This document shows, one piece after another, positions 16,616 to 26,600 of a DNA stretch of 64,000 nucleotides. Origin of the DNA: Raineya sp. (GTDB lineage Bacteria; Bacteroidota; Bacteroidia; Cytophagales; Thermonemataceae). The notes below the pieces were generated by a model that did no database searches, was not told where the DNA came from, and worked only from the letters and a program-made list of their open reading frames with translations. The DNA lies in assembly GCA_025454915.1 (NCBI GenBank), contig JALONN010000015.1, positions 1 through 64,000 on the forward strand. The letters are read 5' to 3'. Position 1 is the stretch's first letter. Each line of letters starts with the position of its first letter. The position numbers were made by a program, and so were the translations under genes.

Positions 16616-17752
16616 ATGAAAAATCTCATAATCATTACCATCATTTTAGGGTTTGTTTCTTGTGGTAAAAAGACAGAAGAAACCAAACCTATCCGAAAAG
16701 ACGTAACAGAAACAGTTTTTGCATCAGGTATTTTAGAAGCAAAAGGAACTTATTACCTCACAGCACAAGTAGAGGGTTATTTGGTAAACATTAATTTTGA
16801 AGAAGGAGATTTAGTAGAAGAAGGAAAAATTCTAGCAGTAATTGACAACAAAGAAAGTGGTTTTAACACACAGAGTGCCAATGAATTGTATAAACTGGCT
16901 CAAAGCAATACTCAAGCAAATGCCCCTGCTTTAGCTCAAGCCAAAACATCTATTGATATCGCCAAACAAAAAATGGATCAGGATGCTCTTCAGGAGCAAC
17001 GCTATAAAAAGCTTTTGGAAAGTAATAGCATTGCAAGAGTAGAATACGAAAACATTTCATTAGGCTATCAGACTTCCAAAAGCAATTATGAGGCTGCTTT
17101 AGAAAATTACAAGAGAATTCAAAGAGATGCTGAGCAGCAACTCATTAATAACAAAGCTAGTAGAGATGTCAATACTGTTGTTCTAGGGAAAAACCAAATT
17201 AAAGCAGTTGTAGCTGGAAAAATCTACAAGAAAAACAAACAAGTAGGCGATTTTGTACGAAAAGGAGATATCATTGCTACCATTGGCGATGCTCAGAATA
17301 TATATGCTAAAATTAATATTGATGAAAGCAATATTTCGAGAATAAAAATTGGGCAAGAAGCTGTTATACAACTCAATACACAAAAAAATAAAAACTATAT
17401 GGGCGTTGTAACAGAAATCTACCCATCTTTTGATGAGACATCGCAATCCTTTATTGCAAAAATAGCTTTTAAAGACTCTCTCGACTTCAAAATTATCAAT
17501 ACCCAACTACAAACCAATATCATGGTGGGTTTTCAGAAAAATGCTCTTCTTATACCTCGCAATTACATTGATTTTGGAGGGCGTGTACAAATTAAAGGGC
17601 AAAAAGAAAAAATCAAGGTGAAAACACACATTGTTAGTAGCGATTGGGTACAGGTTTTAGGTGGGATAGATGAAAATACTATTCTTATCACAGAAAATAT
17701 TGCATCCAATCAAATTAAAACATCTGAAGCAGGTAGTTCACTCATGAAATAA
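16616..17752 (+). CDS. Periplasmic adaptor lipoprotein (HlyD/MacA-like membrane fusion protein)
   Basis: The 378-residue protein has a lipoprotein signal with a lipobox-like G-F-V-S-C (C17). A biotinyl-lipoyl-like half (YLVNINFEEGDLVEEGKIL), a long coiled-coil hairpin (about 80-180), the second lipoyl half (GKIYKKNKQVGDFVRKGDII) and a beta-barrel follow in the order expected for RND/MacA-type adaptors. It should bridge the inner-membrane ABC permease and the TolC-like channel encoded on either side. Confidence 0.92.
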   Translation: MKNLIIITIILGFVSCGKKTEETKPIRKDVTETVFASGILEAKGTYYLTAQVEGYLVNINFEEGDLVEEGKILAVIDNKESGFNTQSANELYKLAQSNTQANAPALAQAKTSIDIAKQKMDQDALQEQRYKKLLESNSIARVEYENISLGYQTSKSNYEAALENYKRIQRDAEQQLINNKASRDVNTVVLGKNQIKAVVAGKIYKKNKQVGDFVRKGDIIATIGDAQNIYAKINIDESNISRIKIGQEAVIQLNTQKNKNYMGVVTEIYPSFDETSQSFIAKIAFKDSLDFKIINTQLQTNIMVGFQKNALLIPRNYIDFGGRVQIKGQKEKIKVKTHIVSSDWVQVLGGIDENTILITENIASNQIKTSEAGSSLMK

Positions 17753-17761
17753 TAAAATCTT

Positions 17762-18991
17762 ATGAAGCTAAGCATCAACAACGATATTGCTCTTACGCAT
17801 ATTGTTACTCGTAAAAAACAAACTTTTGTAGCAGCTTTGGGTGTAACTATTGGTGTAGCTATTTACCTCTTTATGAACTCTTTAAGCTCTGGTTTTACTA
17901 ATTTCTCAAGAGATAATATATTTCAATCTAATGCCCATATCAAAATTTATAAAAGTGATGAATTGAGTAAGCCTCTACAAGAAAATCCAAAAGCAATTAC
18001 AGTTATTCATAATCCACAGATTACAACAACATCTAAAACGATTATTAATCCACAGGCTCTTTTATATCGTGTAAAGCAAGAGCCTTATATTACCAATGCT
18101 GTTGTTCAGGTAGATTTTGTAGCTTTTTACAATCGTGGAAAAACACAAATTAAAGGCTCTGGAAATGGTGTTAATATGCTCGAATACTCCAATATGTTTA
18201 ATACAAACAAATATATGGTTGCAGGCTCTATTCAGGATTTACAAGGGAATCTTAACGGTATTATCATAGGAAAAGGCATTGCAGAAAAGCTAAGTTTAGG
18301 TTTGGGCGATAACATTACTGTTTCTTCTTCCTATGGAGTAAGTAAAGTTTTGAGAATTGTAGGCATATTCAATATGGGAAACAGCCTTATGGATGACAGC
18401 AAGTCTTTTGTGAATATCAGTACAGCTCAACAATTCTTGAAAGAAAACGCCTCATTTGTAACCACCATTTATGCTAATACCCTTGACGCTGACAAAACTC
18501 TTGGTTTTGTTGAAAAATTACAATCGCTTACAGAATACAGAGTTGAAGACTGGCAAACTACCAACGCTGATGTCATCAGTGGTGATAAAACTCGTAGAGC
18601 CATGATGGGTGCTATTTCTCTTTCTATTTTACTGGTTGCCTCTTTTGGAATATATAACATTTTAAGTGCCACTATCACACAAAAAATCAATGATATAGCC
18701 ATATTAAAGGCAATGGGTTTTAAAGGTGGAGATGTGATTAAAATATTTGTTTCTGAGGCTTTTATCATGGGAATTATAGGAACTGTTATTGGTTTATGTT
18801 GTGGGGCAATTCTGATAACCATTATGTCTAAAGTTTATATGGGACCTCCTGTAGGTTATTTTCCTATCAAGATTGAACCCAAATTATTTGCCCAAAGCTT
18901 TATTTTAGGAATATTTATCACATTCTGTGCTGGTTATTTTCCTGCTCGTAAAGCTGCCAATGTTGACCCTGTTGAAATTTTCAGAAAATAA
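17762..18991 (+). CDS. ABC transporter permease (FtsX/MacB type)
   Basis: The 409-residue protein has an N-terminal membrane helix (about 20-40), a periplasmic MacB-PCD-like domain (about 40-275) and three C-terminal helices with FtsX-family features (INDIAILKAMGFKGGDVIKI, then APARK-like YFPARKAANVDPVEIFRK). This is MacB/LolE architecture. With a separate ATPase directly downstream and adaptor and channel genes upstream, it forms a mechanotransmission-type efflux pump. The substrate is unknown. Confidence 0.92.
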   Translation: MKLSINNDIALTHIVTRKKQTFVAALGVTIGVAIYLFMNSLSSGFTNFSRDNIFQSNAHIKIYKSDELSKPLQENPKAITVIHNPQITTTSKTIINPQALLYRVKQEPYITNAVVQVDFVAFYNRGKTQIKGSGNGVNMLEYSNMFNTNKYMVAGSIQDLQGNLNGIIIGKGIAEKLSLGLGDNITVSSSYGVSKVLRIVGIFNMGNSLMDDSKSFVNISTAQQFLKENASFVTTIYANTLDADKTLGFVEKLQSLTEYRVEDWQTTNADVISGDKTRRAMMGAISLSILLVASFGIYNILSATITQKINDIAILKAMGFKGGDVIKIFVSEAFIMGIIGTVIGLCCGAILITIMSKVYMGPPVGYFPIKIEPKLFAQSFILGIFITFCAGYFPARKAANVDPVEIFRK

Positions 18992-19003
18992 TCTTTTACC
19001 ACT

Positions 19004-19720
19004 ATGAAAAATCTAGAAGTTGTATTAAGTACCAAAAGACTCCAAAAGTATTTCTATGAACCTATTAAATTCAAGGTTTTAGATGATGTTACCTTTCAGT
19101 CATACAGAGGAGAGTTTCTTACTTTGGTTGGAAAAAGTGGTTCAGGGAAATCTACTTTACTTTACTGCTTGAGTACGATGGATACTCGTTATGAAGGAGA
19201 ATTAAATATTTTAGGTGAGAACGTTACAGGTAAAAAAACAGATTATTTGGCTGAAATCAGAAATCATCATATTGGCTTTGTATTCCAGTTTCATTATCTA
19301 TTACCAGAGTTTACATGCCTTAAAAACGTGATGATTCCAGCCTTAAAACTTGGCAACAGAAGCTATGAAGAGGTAGAAGAAAAAGCCTATCAAAAACTTG
19401 AAATGTTAGGACTCAAAGAACAAGCCTTAAAACCTGCCTCCAAACTGAGTGGAGGGCAACAACAAAGAGTCTCTATTGCCAGAGCCTTAATCAATGACCC
19501 TCAACTGATTATGTGTGATGAACCCACTGGAAATTTAGATAGTAAAAATACTCAAATTGTATTTGATATATTTAAGCAACTGTCACAAGAATACAACCAG
19601 ACTATTATTGCTGTAACACATGATAACGATTTTGCAAAAGCTAGTGATCGGACAATAGAGCTAGCAGATGGTAAAATAATATCTCACCATAAACTATTTG
19701 AAACTTCTGAAAGCGAATAA
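19004..19720 (+). CDS. ABC transporter ATP-binding protein (MacB/LolD family)
   Basis: The 238-residue ATPase has Walker A GKSGSGKST, Q-loop FVFQFHYLLPEFT, signature LSGGQQQRVSIARAL, Walker B LIMCDEPTGNLD and the H-loop in AVTHD. It powers the FtsX-type permease 12 bp upstream. The E-x-P-T-G-N-L-D form is typical of the LolD/MacB/FtsE subfamily. Its last codons and stop lie inside a palindrome shared with the convergent decarboxylase gene. Confidence 0.94.
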   Translation: MKNLEVVLSTKRLQKYFYEPIKFKVLDDVTFQSYRGEFLTLVGKSGSGKSTLLYCLSTMDTRYEGELNILGENVTGKKTDYLAEIRNHHIGFVFQFHYLLPEFTCLKNVMIPALKLGNRSYEEVEEKAYQKLEMLGLKEQALKPASKLSGGQQQRVSIARALINDPQLIMCDEPTGNLDSKNTQIVFDIFKQLSQEYNQTIIAVTHDNDFAKASDRTIELADGKIISHHKLFETSESE

Positions 19721-19740
19721 GAAGTTTCTTATTCGCTTTC
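19709..19740. terminator. Shared palindromic terminator spanning both convergent stop codons
   Basis: GAAAGCGAATAAGAA (19709-19723) is a perfect inverted repeat of TTCTTATTCGCTTTC (19726-19740), separated by GT. It contains the last codons and stop of the ABC ATPase (TAA, 19718-19720) and of the decarboxylase on the other strand (TTA, 19729-19731). It lacks long U-runs, so termination may be inefficient. Confidence 0.65.
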
Positions 19741-20940
19741 TAAAAAGTCTCCTATCAACATTTTATCTACGTGTGCCATGGTTACCACTTTCCACCAATT
19801 GGGGCTTTCATGGTTATCAGGGACAAGATTATAAAATTCAACCAGCTCTTTTGTAATATCCTCATTACGAATAGATACAATGTTCATGTAGGGATTGTTG
19901 TAATAATCAATCCCTCTTTTTGAAAGCTCTTCGCAAAGCCACTTGGTTCTATTTACCATTTTCAAAACTTTTTCACGTAAGCCATTTGAGCCATATGCCA
20001 TAAGTACCATCCAAATGGCAATTGCACTTGCACCCGAACGACTCCCTGAAAGGGTCAAATCTGTTTCTGTAAAATACCTTCTTTCTTGTGGTTTTAAATA
20101 CTCAAAATAGCCTTTTCTAACAATGAACATCCCCGTTCCGTAAGGTGTTTGAAGCATTTTGTGAGCATCTAAACTTACAGAAGCCACTTTTTTATTGGCA
20201 AAAGAAAGTTCATTGTCTAGGTTTGTAAAAGGATAAATAAAACCTCCAAAAGCAGCATCCACATGAACCTTATAAAAAACATCTGCTTTATCAAAAATAG
20301 AGGTAATCATATCTATATCATCAACAGAGCCAAACATAGTTGTACCCATATTTGCCACAAAAATGAAGTATTTCTTACCATTTTCCTTCGCTGAAGCTAT
20401 TTTATCTTCCAAAACATGGGGCTTAATCTGGCGAGTATTGTTATCAACTTGTAAGGAAACCACGTCTATCCCCAAAAGATTGCCTCCCTTATAAATAGAA
20501 TAATGTGTATCACGAGAGCAAAACACTACAATCTCACTATTTTTTGCTCCATAACGTCTTTTAAAAAGATTTCTGAAAATCCATATAGCTGTTATATTGG
20601 CTTCTGTTCCTCCAGAAGCAATATAACCATCCTGCATACCTGCCTGCCCCCCTAAGAGTTCTTCGGCACAAATTCTAACAACTTCTAATTCAAGTTCTTT
20701 TGTGCCTTCAAATAAGCTGCCATTCACGTTTATGGTATGACAACCCCGATGGTCAGGGTTATGAATCATGGAAGTTAGAAAAGGAGCATTACGCATGTAT
20801 TTTTTGTCAAAAACAATGGGATCTAAAAAAGAAATGGAGGTTCCCATGATCTTGTTTTTATCAAAACGAATATTTTTGCTCAAAGCCTGATTCACTTTGG
20901 AAGTGATCGCTTCTTTGGAGAGCTTTTCCCAATACATCAT
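19729..20940 (-). CDS. PLP-dependent group II amino-acid decarboxylase (histidine-decarboxylase-like)
   Basis: The 403-residue protein (or one residue shorter from the second ATG) has the fold-I signatures of Pfam Pyridoxal_deC. The PLP lysine is K261 in SLDAHKMLQTPYGTG, the PLP-pairing Asp is D228 in HVDAAFGGF, the ring-stacking His is H146 in RDTHYS, and SGGTEAN (109-115) binds phosphate. The short length and the GCHT and SGSRSGA motifs are closest in my reading to bacterial histidine decarboxylase-like enzymes, but the substrate could be another amino acid. It is the last gene of a four-gene cluster with a paralog lacking the PLP lysine and two GNAT-like proteins. The enzyme looks catalytically intact. 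Confidence 0.88.
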   Translation of the reverse strand: MMYWEKLSKEAITSKVNQALSKNIRFDKNKIMGTSISFLDPIVFDKKYMRNAPFLTSMIHNPDHRGCHTINVNGSLFEGTKELELEVVRICAEELLGGQAGMQDGYIASGGTEANITAIWIFRNLFKRRYGAKNSEIVVFCSRDTHYSIYKGGNLLGIDVVSLQVDNNTRQIKPHVLEDKIASAKENGKKYFIFVANMGTTMFGSVDDIDMITSIFDKADVFYKVHVDAAFGGFIYPFTNLDNELSFANKKVASVSLDAHKMLQTPYGTGMFIVRKGYFEYLKPQERRYFTETDLTLSGSRSGASAIAIWMVLMAYGSNGLREKVLKMVNRTKWLCEELSKRGIDYYNNPYMNIVSIRNEDITKELVEFYNLVPDNHESPNWWKVVTMAHVDKMLIGDFLESE

Positions 20941-21002
20941 AAATAAGAATAAGGTAAAATTAATAAACAGTATCTTTGCTAGAAATAACGTTTGTGAAAT
21001 CG

Positions 21003-22208
21003 TTAATAATCAATAAATTCATCTATTAGGTGTTCCCGAACATGTTCCATTACTACTACACGCCACCATTGAGGGTTCTCTGTATCATCTGGCATTAATC
21101 CATACAATTGCTCAATTCTTCTTGTGATATGCTTGTCGTGTATGGCAACAATATTTAAAAACGGGTTTCTAAAATATGTAATGTTCTTTTTGTCTAACTC
21201 CTGACACAATAAATCTGTTCTGTAAAGTATATGATTTATTTTTTGCTTTAAGCCTTCTGAGCCATAGGCTTTTAAAAGCATCCATACAGCAATGGCATTA
21301 GCACCTGAACGGCTTCCTGAAAGAGTATAATCTTTGCCACTTACATAACTAGCTTCTTCTGTTACAACATAATGTAGTAAGTTCTTGCGAATGAGCATAA
21401 TACCAGTACCAAAGGGAGCCTGTAAGATTCTGTAAGCATCTGCAGAAATAGAAGAAATATGAGGATTGGTAAAGTTAAGAGAATTATTGGGGTTGGCTAT
21501 TGGATAAATAAATCCACCAAACGAAGCATCTACATGTATTTTGAAAGGTACTTGGAACTCTTGTAAAACTTCTACGAATAAATTTATATCATCAACTTTC
21601 CCAAATTTCAAATTCCCCATATTGACAATACCAATAAAATACTTAACTCCTTGGCTTAAAGCTCTTACTAGCTGATCGATAAACACTTGACGTTCAATAC
21701 TTCTTGTAAATTTATCAACTTTTAGTATAATAGGTTGAATATCCAGTAAATCTGCTCCTTTTATGACAGATACATTCGAGTCTTCACTAAATAGTACACC
21801 TATTTCTTCTTCTTGAGCTTTAAATTCTCTCTTAAAAAAGTTTCGATATACCCACATAGCCTGAATATTACCCTCGTAGTCGCTAGGAGCAACATAACCG
21901 TCATAACTATTGGGTTCTGCATTAAATATCTCCTCTGCACAAATCCCTATAAGCTCTTTTTCTATTTGATGTGTACCTTTGAAAAAACCCTCAGAATCTC
22001 CAAAAGTATGACAGCCTATATGATTGGGATTTTCCACCATAGATTCTAAGAATGGCGAGTCAATAGCAGCTTCTAAATTAAAAACGGAAGAATCAAGGTA
22101 AGAGCCTGGTACGCCCATAATCTTGCTTCTCAAATAAGAAACATTTTGTGATAGTGCATCTTTTATTCGTTCTTGAATTTCCTCTTCTGTAAATGCAGTC
22201 CAATACAT
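21003..22208 (-). CDS. Decarboxylase paralog lacking PLP-binding residues (likely pseudoenzyme)
   Basis: The 401-residue protein aligns along its whole length with its downstream neighbour (shared GCHT, DGY-A, YRNFFKR, HVDASFGGFIYP, LSGSRSGANAIAVWML). The catalytic sites differ: the PLP lysine position is R260 in SADAYRILQAPFGTG (codon AGA), the stacking His position is N145 in SEDSNVSV, and the phosphate loop SGGTEAN reads PSDYEGN. The PLP-pairing D227 is kept. No frameshift or internal stop is present, so the fold is under selection. Decarboxylation through a Schiff base should be impossible; a regulatory or scaffolding role toward the intact paralog, perhaps as a heterodimer since the family is dimeric, is inference. 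Confidence 0.88.
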   Translation of the reverse strand: MYWTAFTEEEIQERIKDALSQNVSYLRSKIMGVPGSYLDSSVFNLEAAIDSPFLESMVENPNHIGCHTFGDSEGFFKGTHQIEKELIGICAEEIFNAEPNSYDGYVAPSDYEGNIQAMWVYRNFFKREFKAQEEEIGVLFSEDSNVSVIKGADLLDIQPIILKVDKFTRSIERQVFIDQLVRALSQGVKYFIGIVNMGNLKFGKVDDINLFVEVLQEFQVPFKIHVDASFGGFIYPIANPNNSLNFTNPHISSISADAYRILQAPFGTGIMLIRKNLLHYVVTEEASYVSGKDYTLSGSRSGANAIAVWMLLKAYGSEGLKQKINHILYRTDLLCQELDKKNITYFRNPFLNIVAIHDKHITRRIEQLYGLMPDDTENPQWWRVVVMEHVREHLIDEFIDY

Positions 22209-22238
22209 GATTTTAGTTAATAAGGTGATAATTGATAA

Positions 22239-22913
22239 TTAAAAAGCATTGTGTATATTTTTTTCCACCAATTTACAAGCTAAAATTTCTGTGATTTCTT
22301 CAAAAATAGCTGTTTCTCCATAAAAAAAAGTTTTATAAGGGATAGAAAAAAACTCTTTGTAATGTAGTTTTTGTAAGGTAATATGTTGACTTGCCAAACC
22401 TGTTACACAAGAAACAATCTTTTTAAAGCCATGTTCTTGTGCTATTTTCTCACTTGCTCCCCATAAAATAGTTGAAATTCCACGATTCCAGTAAGTAGGA
22501 ATAGTAATACCCACTAATAGCTCCATAACGTTCCCCTTTTGTATTTCAGGATTTGCTTCCAGATAATGTCCTGCAAGATTACCCATCAATGCAAATACAG
22601 GTAAAAGTTTAGGGCAGACTTCCTCTACATTAATGGGCATTTCATCTAAAAAGTCTTTTAGAATTGTTACAGAAACAACTTTTTGAGTTTTCTTGTCTTT
22701 GGCAATTAAAGAAAGTTTATGATCTATCACATAATCAGTCATCAGTTCAGCAAATTTGGCAAAATCTTTTGCTGTAATACCCATACTGTGATTCATTGGT
22801 TCAAAAGGACCAAAATAATGAGCAAGGATATGAACTACTTCTGTCCTATCAGTTTCTTTGATAGTATCATAATATATATTTTGGTGTTCGAAAGGTAATT
22901 GATAATTGAGCAT
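22239..22913 (-). CDS. GNAT-fold N-acetyltransferase, arylalkylamine-type-like (copy 1)
   Basis: The ATG at 22913 gives 224 residues; the track of open frame continues to a TTG at 22937 with no support. GPFEPMNHSMGI near the N-terminus resembles the F-x-x-E-P-L segment of arylalkylamine N-acetyltransferases, and YWNRGISTILWGASEKIA corresponds to the acetyl-CoA loop and following helix (motif A), though the usual R/Q-x-x-G-x-G/A is modified. The end FSIPYKTFFYGETAIF also resembles the aaNAT C-terminus. It lies 30 bp before the pseudo-decarboxylase. A role in acylating the amine made by the neighbouring decarboxylase is inferred, not shown. Confidence 0.65.
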   Translation of the reverse strand: MLNYQLPFEHQNIYYDTIKETDRTEVVHILAHYFGPFEPMNHSMGITAKDFAKFAELMTDYVIDHKLSLIAKDKKTQKVVSVTILKDFLDEMPINVEEVCPKLLPVFALMGNLAGHYLEANPEIQKGNVMELLVGITIPTYWNRGISTILWGASEKIAQEHGFKKIVSCVTGLASQHITLQKLHYKEFFSIPYKTFFYGETAIFEEITEILACKLVEKNIHNAF

Positions 22914-22940
22914 AGGTACAATTTTTTTAGCTGACAACTT

Positions 22941-23591
22941 TTATAATATTCTTTCCATCAAGACACAAGTAGGATTTGAACCCTCAGGAAACTTCTCAAA
23001 TACTTTTTCTCCTTGATACTCAAAATCTTTATAACGAATCTCAAATAAAGGTTTAAACTGAAAACGTTTTTTAGCAGCATTTTGAGAATAAATACCTGTT
23101 AGTTCTGTTATCATTTTTTTAAACCCTAACTTTTGAGCTTGTTCAATAACTTTTGAAAATAAAGGTAAAGAAATGTTTTTTCCTTCAAAGTCTTTGTCAA
23201 TACCTGTTGTAAATGAAACTATAACTTTGCCTTTCTCTACAACATTATAATTGTCTATATATTTTTGTTGTAAGCCACCTAAAAGCGAAAAAATTATATC
23301 TAATCCTCTATGTAGCTTTTCAAAAGCAATTTCATCTTCTAAAGCATCCTGAAGAATACTAATACCAACAACTTTTTGCTCATGGATCGCTACTAAAGCC
23401 ATATCCTGCTCAAAAGCTTTTTTACATACCTCAAAAGCAAAGTTAAAAAAGTCTTGATAAGGAATTTCTAATGCCCTAACCATAGGCTCTCTTTGGAAAG
23501 ACAAAGTAAAACATTCTGCTGCCTGATGGATTTGATTTTCTTCTAATAAACCAAAAGAAACCCCTTCTTCTAAAATATTTGTCATATTCAT
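22941..23591 (-). CDS. GNAT-fold acetyltransferase-like protein (copy 2, divergent acetyl-CoA loop)
   Basis: The 216-residue protein is a paralog of the next gene: FQREPMVRAL matches its FEPMNHSM segment, and FEIRYKDFEYQGEKVF matches FSIPYKTFFYGETAIF. In the acetyl-CoA loop the glycine of NRGIS is replaced (GKNISLPLFSKV), so cofactor binding may be altered. It is first in the minus-strand cluster and starts 82 bp from the divergent giant kinase gene. The start could be 23591 or the ATG two codons later. Function uncertain. Confidence 0.6.
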   Translation of the reverse strand: MNMTNILEEGVSFGLLEENQIHQAAECFTLSFQREPMVRALEIPYQDFFNFAFEVCKKAFEQDMALVAIHEQKVVGISILQDALEDEIAFEKLHRGLDIIFSLLGGLQQKYIDNYNVVEKGKVIVSFTTGIDKDFEGKNISLPLFSKVIEQAQKLGFKKMITELTGIYSQNAAKKRFQFKPLFEIRYKDFEYQGEKVFEKFPEGSNPTCVLMERIL

Positions 23592-23673
23592 ATTCTTTAC
23601 TTAGTGTTTGATTTTTATAAAAATTTAATTACCTTGTAGAAGTAAGCTTGTTTGTATAAAGCTTTTTGTTGTT

Positions 23674-26600
23674 ATGCAAGACATTCCTAAAGATGCAAAG
23701 TTAATAGCTAATACTGTAAATTCCCAAATTTACTACATCGAAAGTGGTGAATATCAGCTCCCTATTGTTATAAAGGTACTTAAATCTGAATTCCCAAGTT
23801 CAAAACAAATTGTACAGTTAAAAAATGAATTAGATTATACTACTAAGATAGATATTAGTGGCATTAGAAAAGGCTACAAACATATCAAAATAAACAATCG
23901 ACATGCCTTATTGTTAGAATATTTTGATGGACATAGTGTTAAAGAAGCAATTAAGCAAAAAATATTCGATTTAAGATCATTTCTTGAAATGGCTATCGTT
24001 ATTACGGAAGTTTTAGGCGAAATACACCAAAAAAATATTATCCATAAAGACCTCAATAGTAACAATATACTAATTGATATGGCTAAAAAATCTGTTCGTA
24101 TTATAGATTTTGGCATGGCAGTCAATATGGACTTAAAAAATCAGAAATTAGAAAATCCAGAAACTTTAGAAGGAACACTTGCTTATATTTCCCCAGAACA
24201 AACTGGGCGTATGAATAGAGTTGTGGATTATCGCTCTGACTTATATTCTTTGGGAGTAACTTTTTATGAGATTGTTACTGGGCATTTGCCTTTCGAATCG
24301 CAGGATGCCACTGAGCTTGTACATAGCCACTTGGCTAAAACGCCTTTAGCTCCTCATTTATCAGAAAATCCTTCCTTTTCTATTCCAATAGTGATTTCTA
24401 ATATTATTTTAAAACTTTTGGAAAAAAATGCTGAGAACAGATACCAGTCAGCTCAAGGCTTAAAAAAAGATTTAGAAAACTGTTTAGAGCAATTAAAAAA
24501 ATATGACAAAATTACTGCAGTAGGTATTGGAGAAAATGATTATTCAGGAAGGTTTCAAATAAACCAATATCTGTATGGTAGAAATAAAGAGAAGCAACTC
24601 TTGATGCAATCTTTTGAGAACGTCACTAAAGGCAATAACGAAATTGTTATGGTTGGTGGTTATTCTGGAGTCGGAAAAACAGCTCTTATACATGAAGTCC
24701 ATAAACCTATTACAGAAAAGAAAGGTTATTTTATCTCAGGTAAATTTGAACAGTTACAAAAAAATATACCTTATAGTGCTATTAATCATGCCTTTACAGA
24801 GCTTGCAGACATTCTGCTTACAGAAAGCCAAGAAAAGCTGATGTATTGGAAAACCATATTAAATCATAATCTTAAACCCAATGGCAAAGTTTTGACTGAT
24901 GTTGTGCCTCAGTTAGAGCTAATTATGGGTACACAACCTGAAATAGAAATTTTAGCACCTGCAGAATCTCAAAATAGATTTAAAACTGTATTTCAGAAAT
25001 TTCTGAATGTCATTGCCTCAGAAGAACATCCACTGATTGTATTTTTAGATGACCTTCAGTGGGCAGATATAGCTTCTTTCAATATTATTAAAGAAGTTTT
25101 GGAAGACTATCATCAGTCTCATCTGATGATAATTGGAGCTTATAGAACAAATGAAGTCGATGAAACACATCCTTTACAACAAATCTTAAATAATTTGGTA
25201 AAGAATAAGAACTATCATCATATTCATTTACAAAATCTTACTCAGGAAAATACCAATCAATTGGTTGCTGATACACTTAAATGCCAAATAGAGGAAACAA
25301 TTGCTCTAAGTGAGTTCATATTTAACAAAACTCAAGGAAATGCTTTTTTTGTAACACATTTTTTAAAGGCTCTCTATGAAAATAACCTATTAAAATTTGA
25401 TTTTAATAAAAAGGTTTGGAAATGGGATATGGCTGAAATCAAAAAGCTACATCTGCCCAATAATGTTGTAGAATTCATGGCTGCTAAAATACAAAGTCTT
25501 GATGAATCTACACAAGACGTTTTGAAGTTAGCAGCTTGTATTGGTAATAAGTTCGATTTAAAAACATTGTCAATTATTTATGAAAAACCTCTGATTGATA
25601 CTTTTTTTCATTTGGGAGAAGCTATTAATGAAGGATTTGTTATTCCCTTGGAAGGAAAATTATTCATGTTGGATGAGGAAATTCTTCAGGCAGAGGATTT
25701 TACATATAAAAATTATGAGTATAAATTTGTCCATGATAGAATACAACAAGCTGTTTACTCATTAATTGAAGATGATAAAAAAAGCATTTTCCACTATAAA
25801 ATAGCCAAACTATTATATGATATATTTCAAAAAGAACAATCAAATGCAGGGCTTTTAGATATTACGAATCATTTTAATCAAGGGCAAGCTCATCTACAAA
25901 GCCATGAAGTGCTTGTACTGATAAAACTGAATTTAGAATCATGCTACCTCACTACACAAGCAACTGCTTTTGAAGCATCCTTAATATATATCAATCAGGC
26001 TTTTACTTTATTTAATCAATATAACATATCTAATACTTCTTTAAAGTATCAGATATTATTACAAAAGTCAGAGCTGGAATTCTTAAATGGCAATTTAGAA
26101 CAAAGTTTAGAGCTTTCTAATCAACTGTTAAACTTAGCTACCAATAATCTTGATAAGGCTTCTATTTACAATCGTCTTATCCTTCATATCACAATGAAAG
26201 GTGACTACCAAACTGCTACAGAATATGGAATAAAAGCCTTACAACTTTTAGATATACCATTTTCTTTAGAGCAGATTGAACCTCAAATTGGAGCTGAAGT
26301 TCATGAAATTAATATTTTATTAGGAGATAAAACGATAGACTCTTTACTTGAATTGCCCGAATTAAAAGATGCAAAAAGTAAGTTAGCAATCGCTGTATTG
26401 ATGAACATGCAAACTTCAGCATATTATACTGATAAAACGTTATGGACATTGCTGAATGTAAAAGCTGTTTTATTATCAATAAGAAATGGAAATACTCAAG
26501 AATCAGCTTCTGCCTATTTTGGCTATGGTGTTGTGCTTTGTGCTGTTATGGGGAATTATCAAGCTGGTTATCAGTTTGGAAAACTTGCTTATGACTTAAG

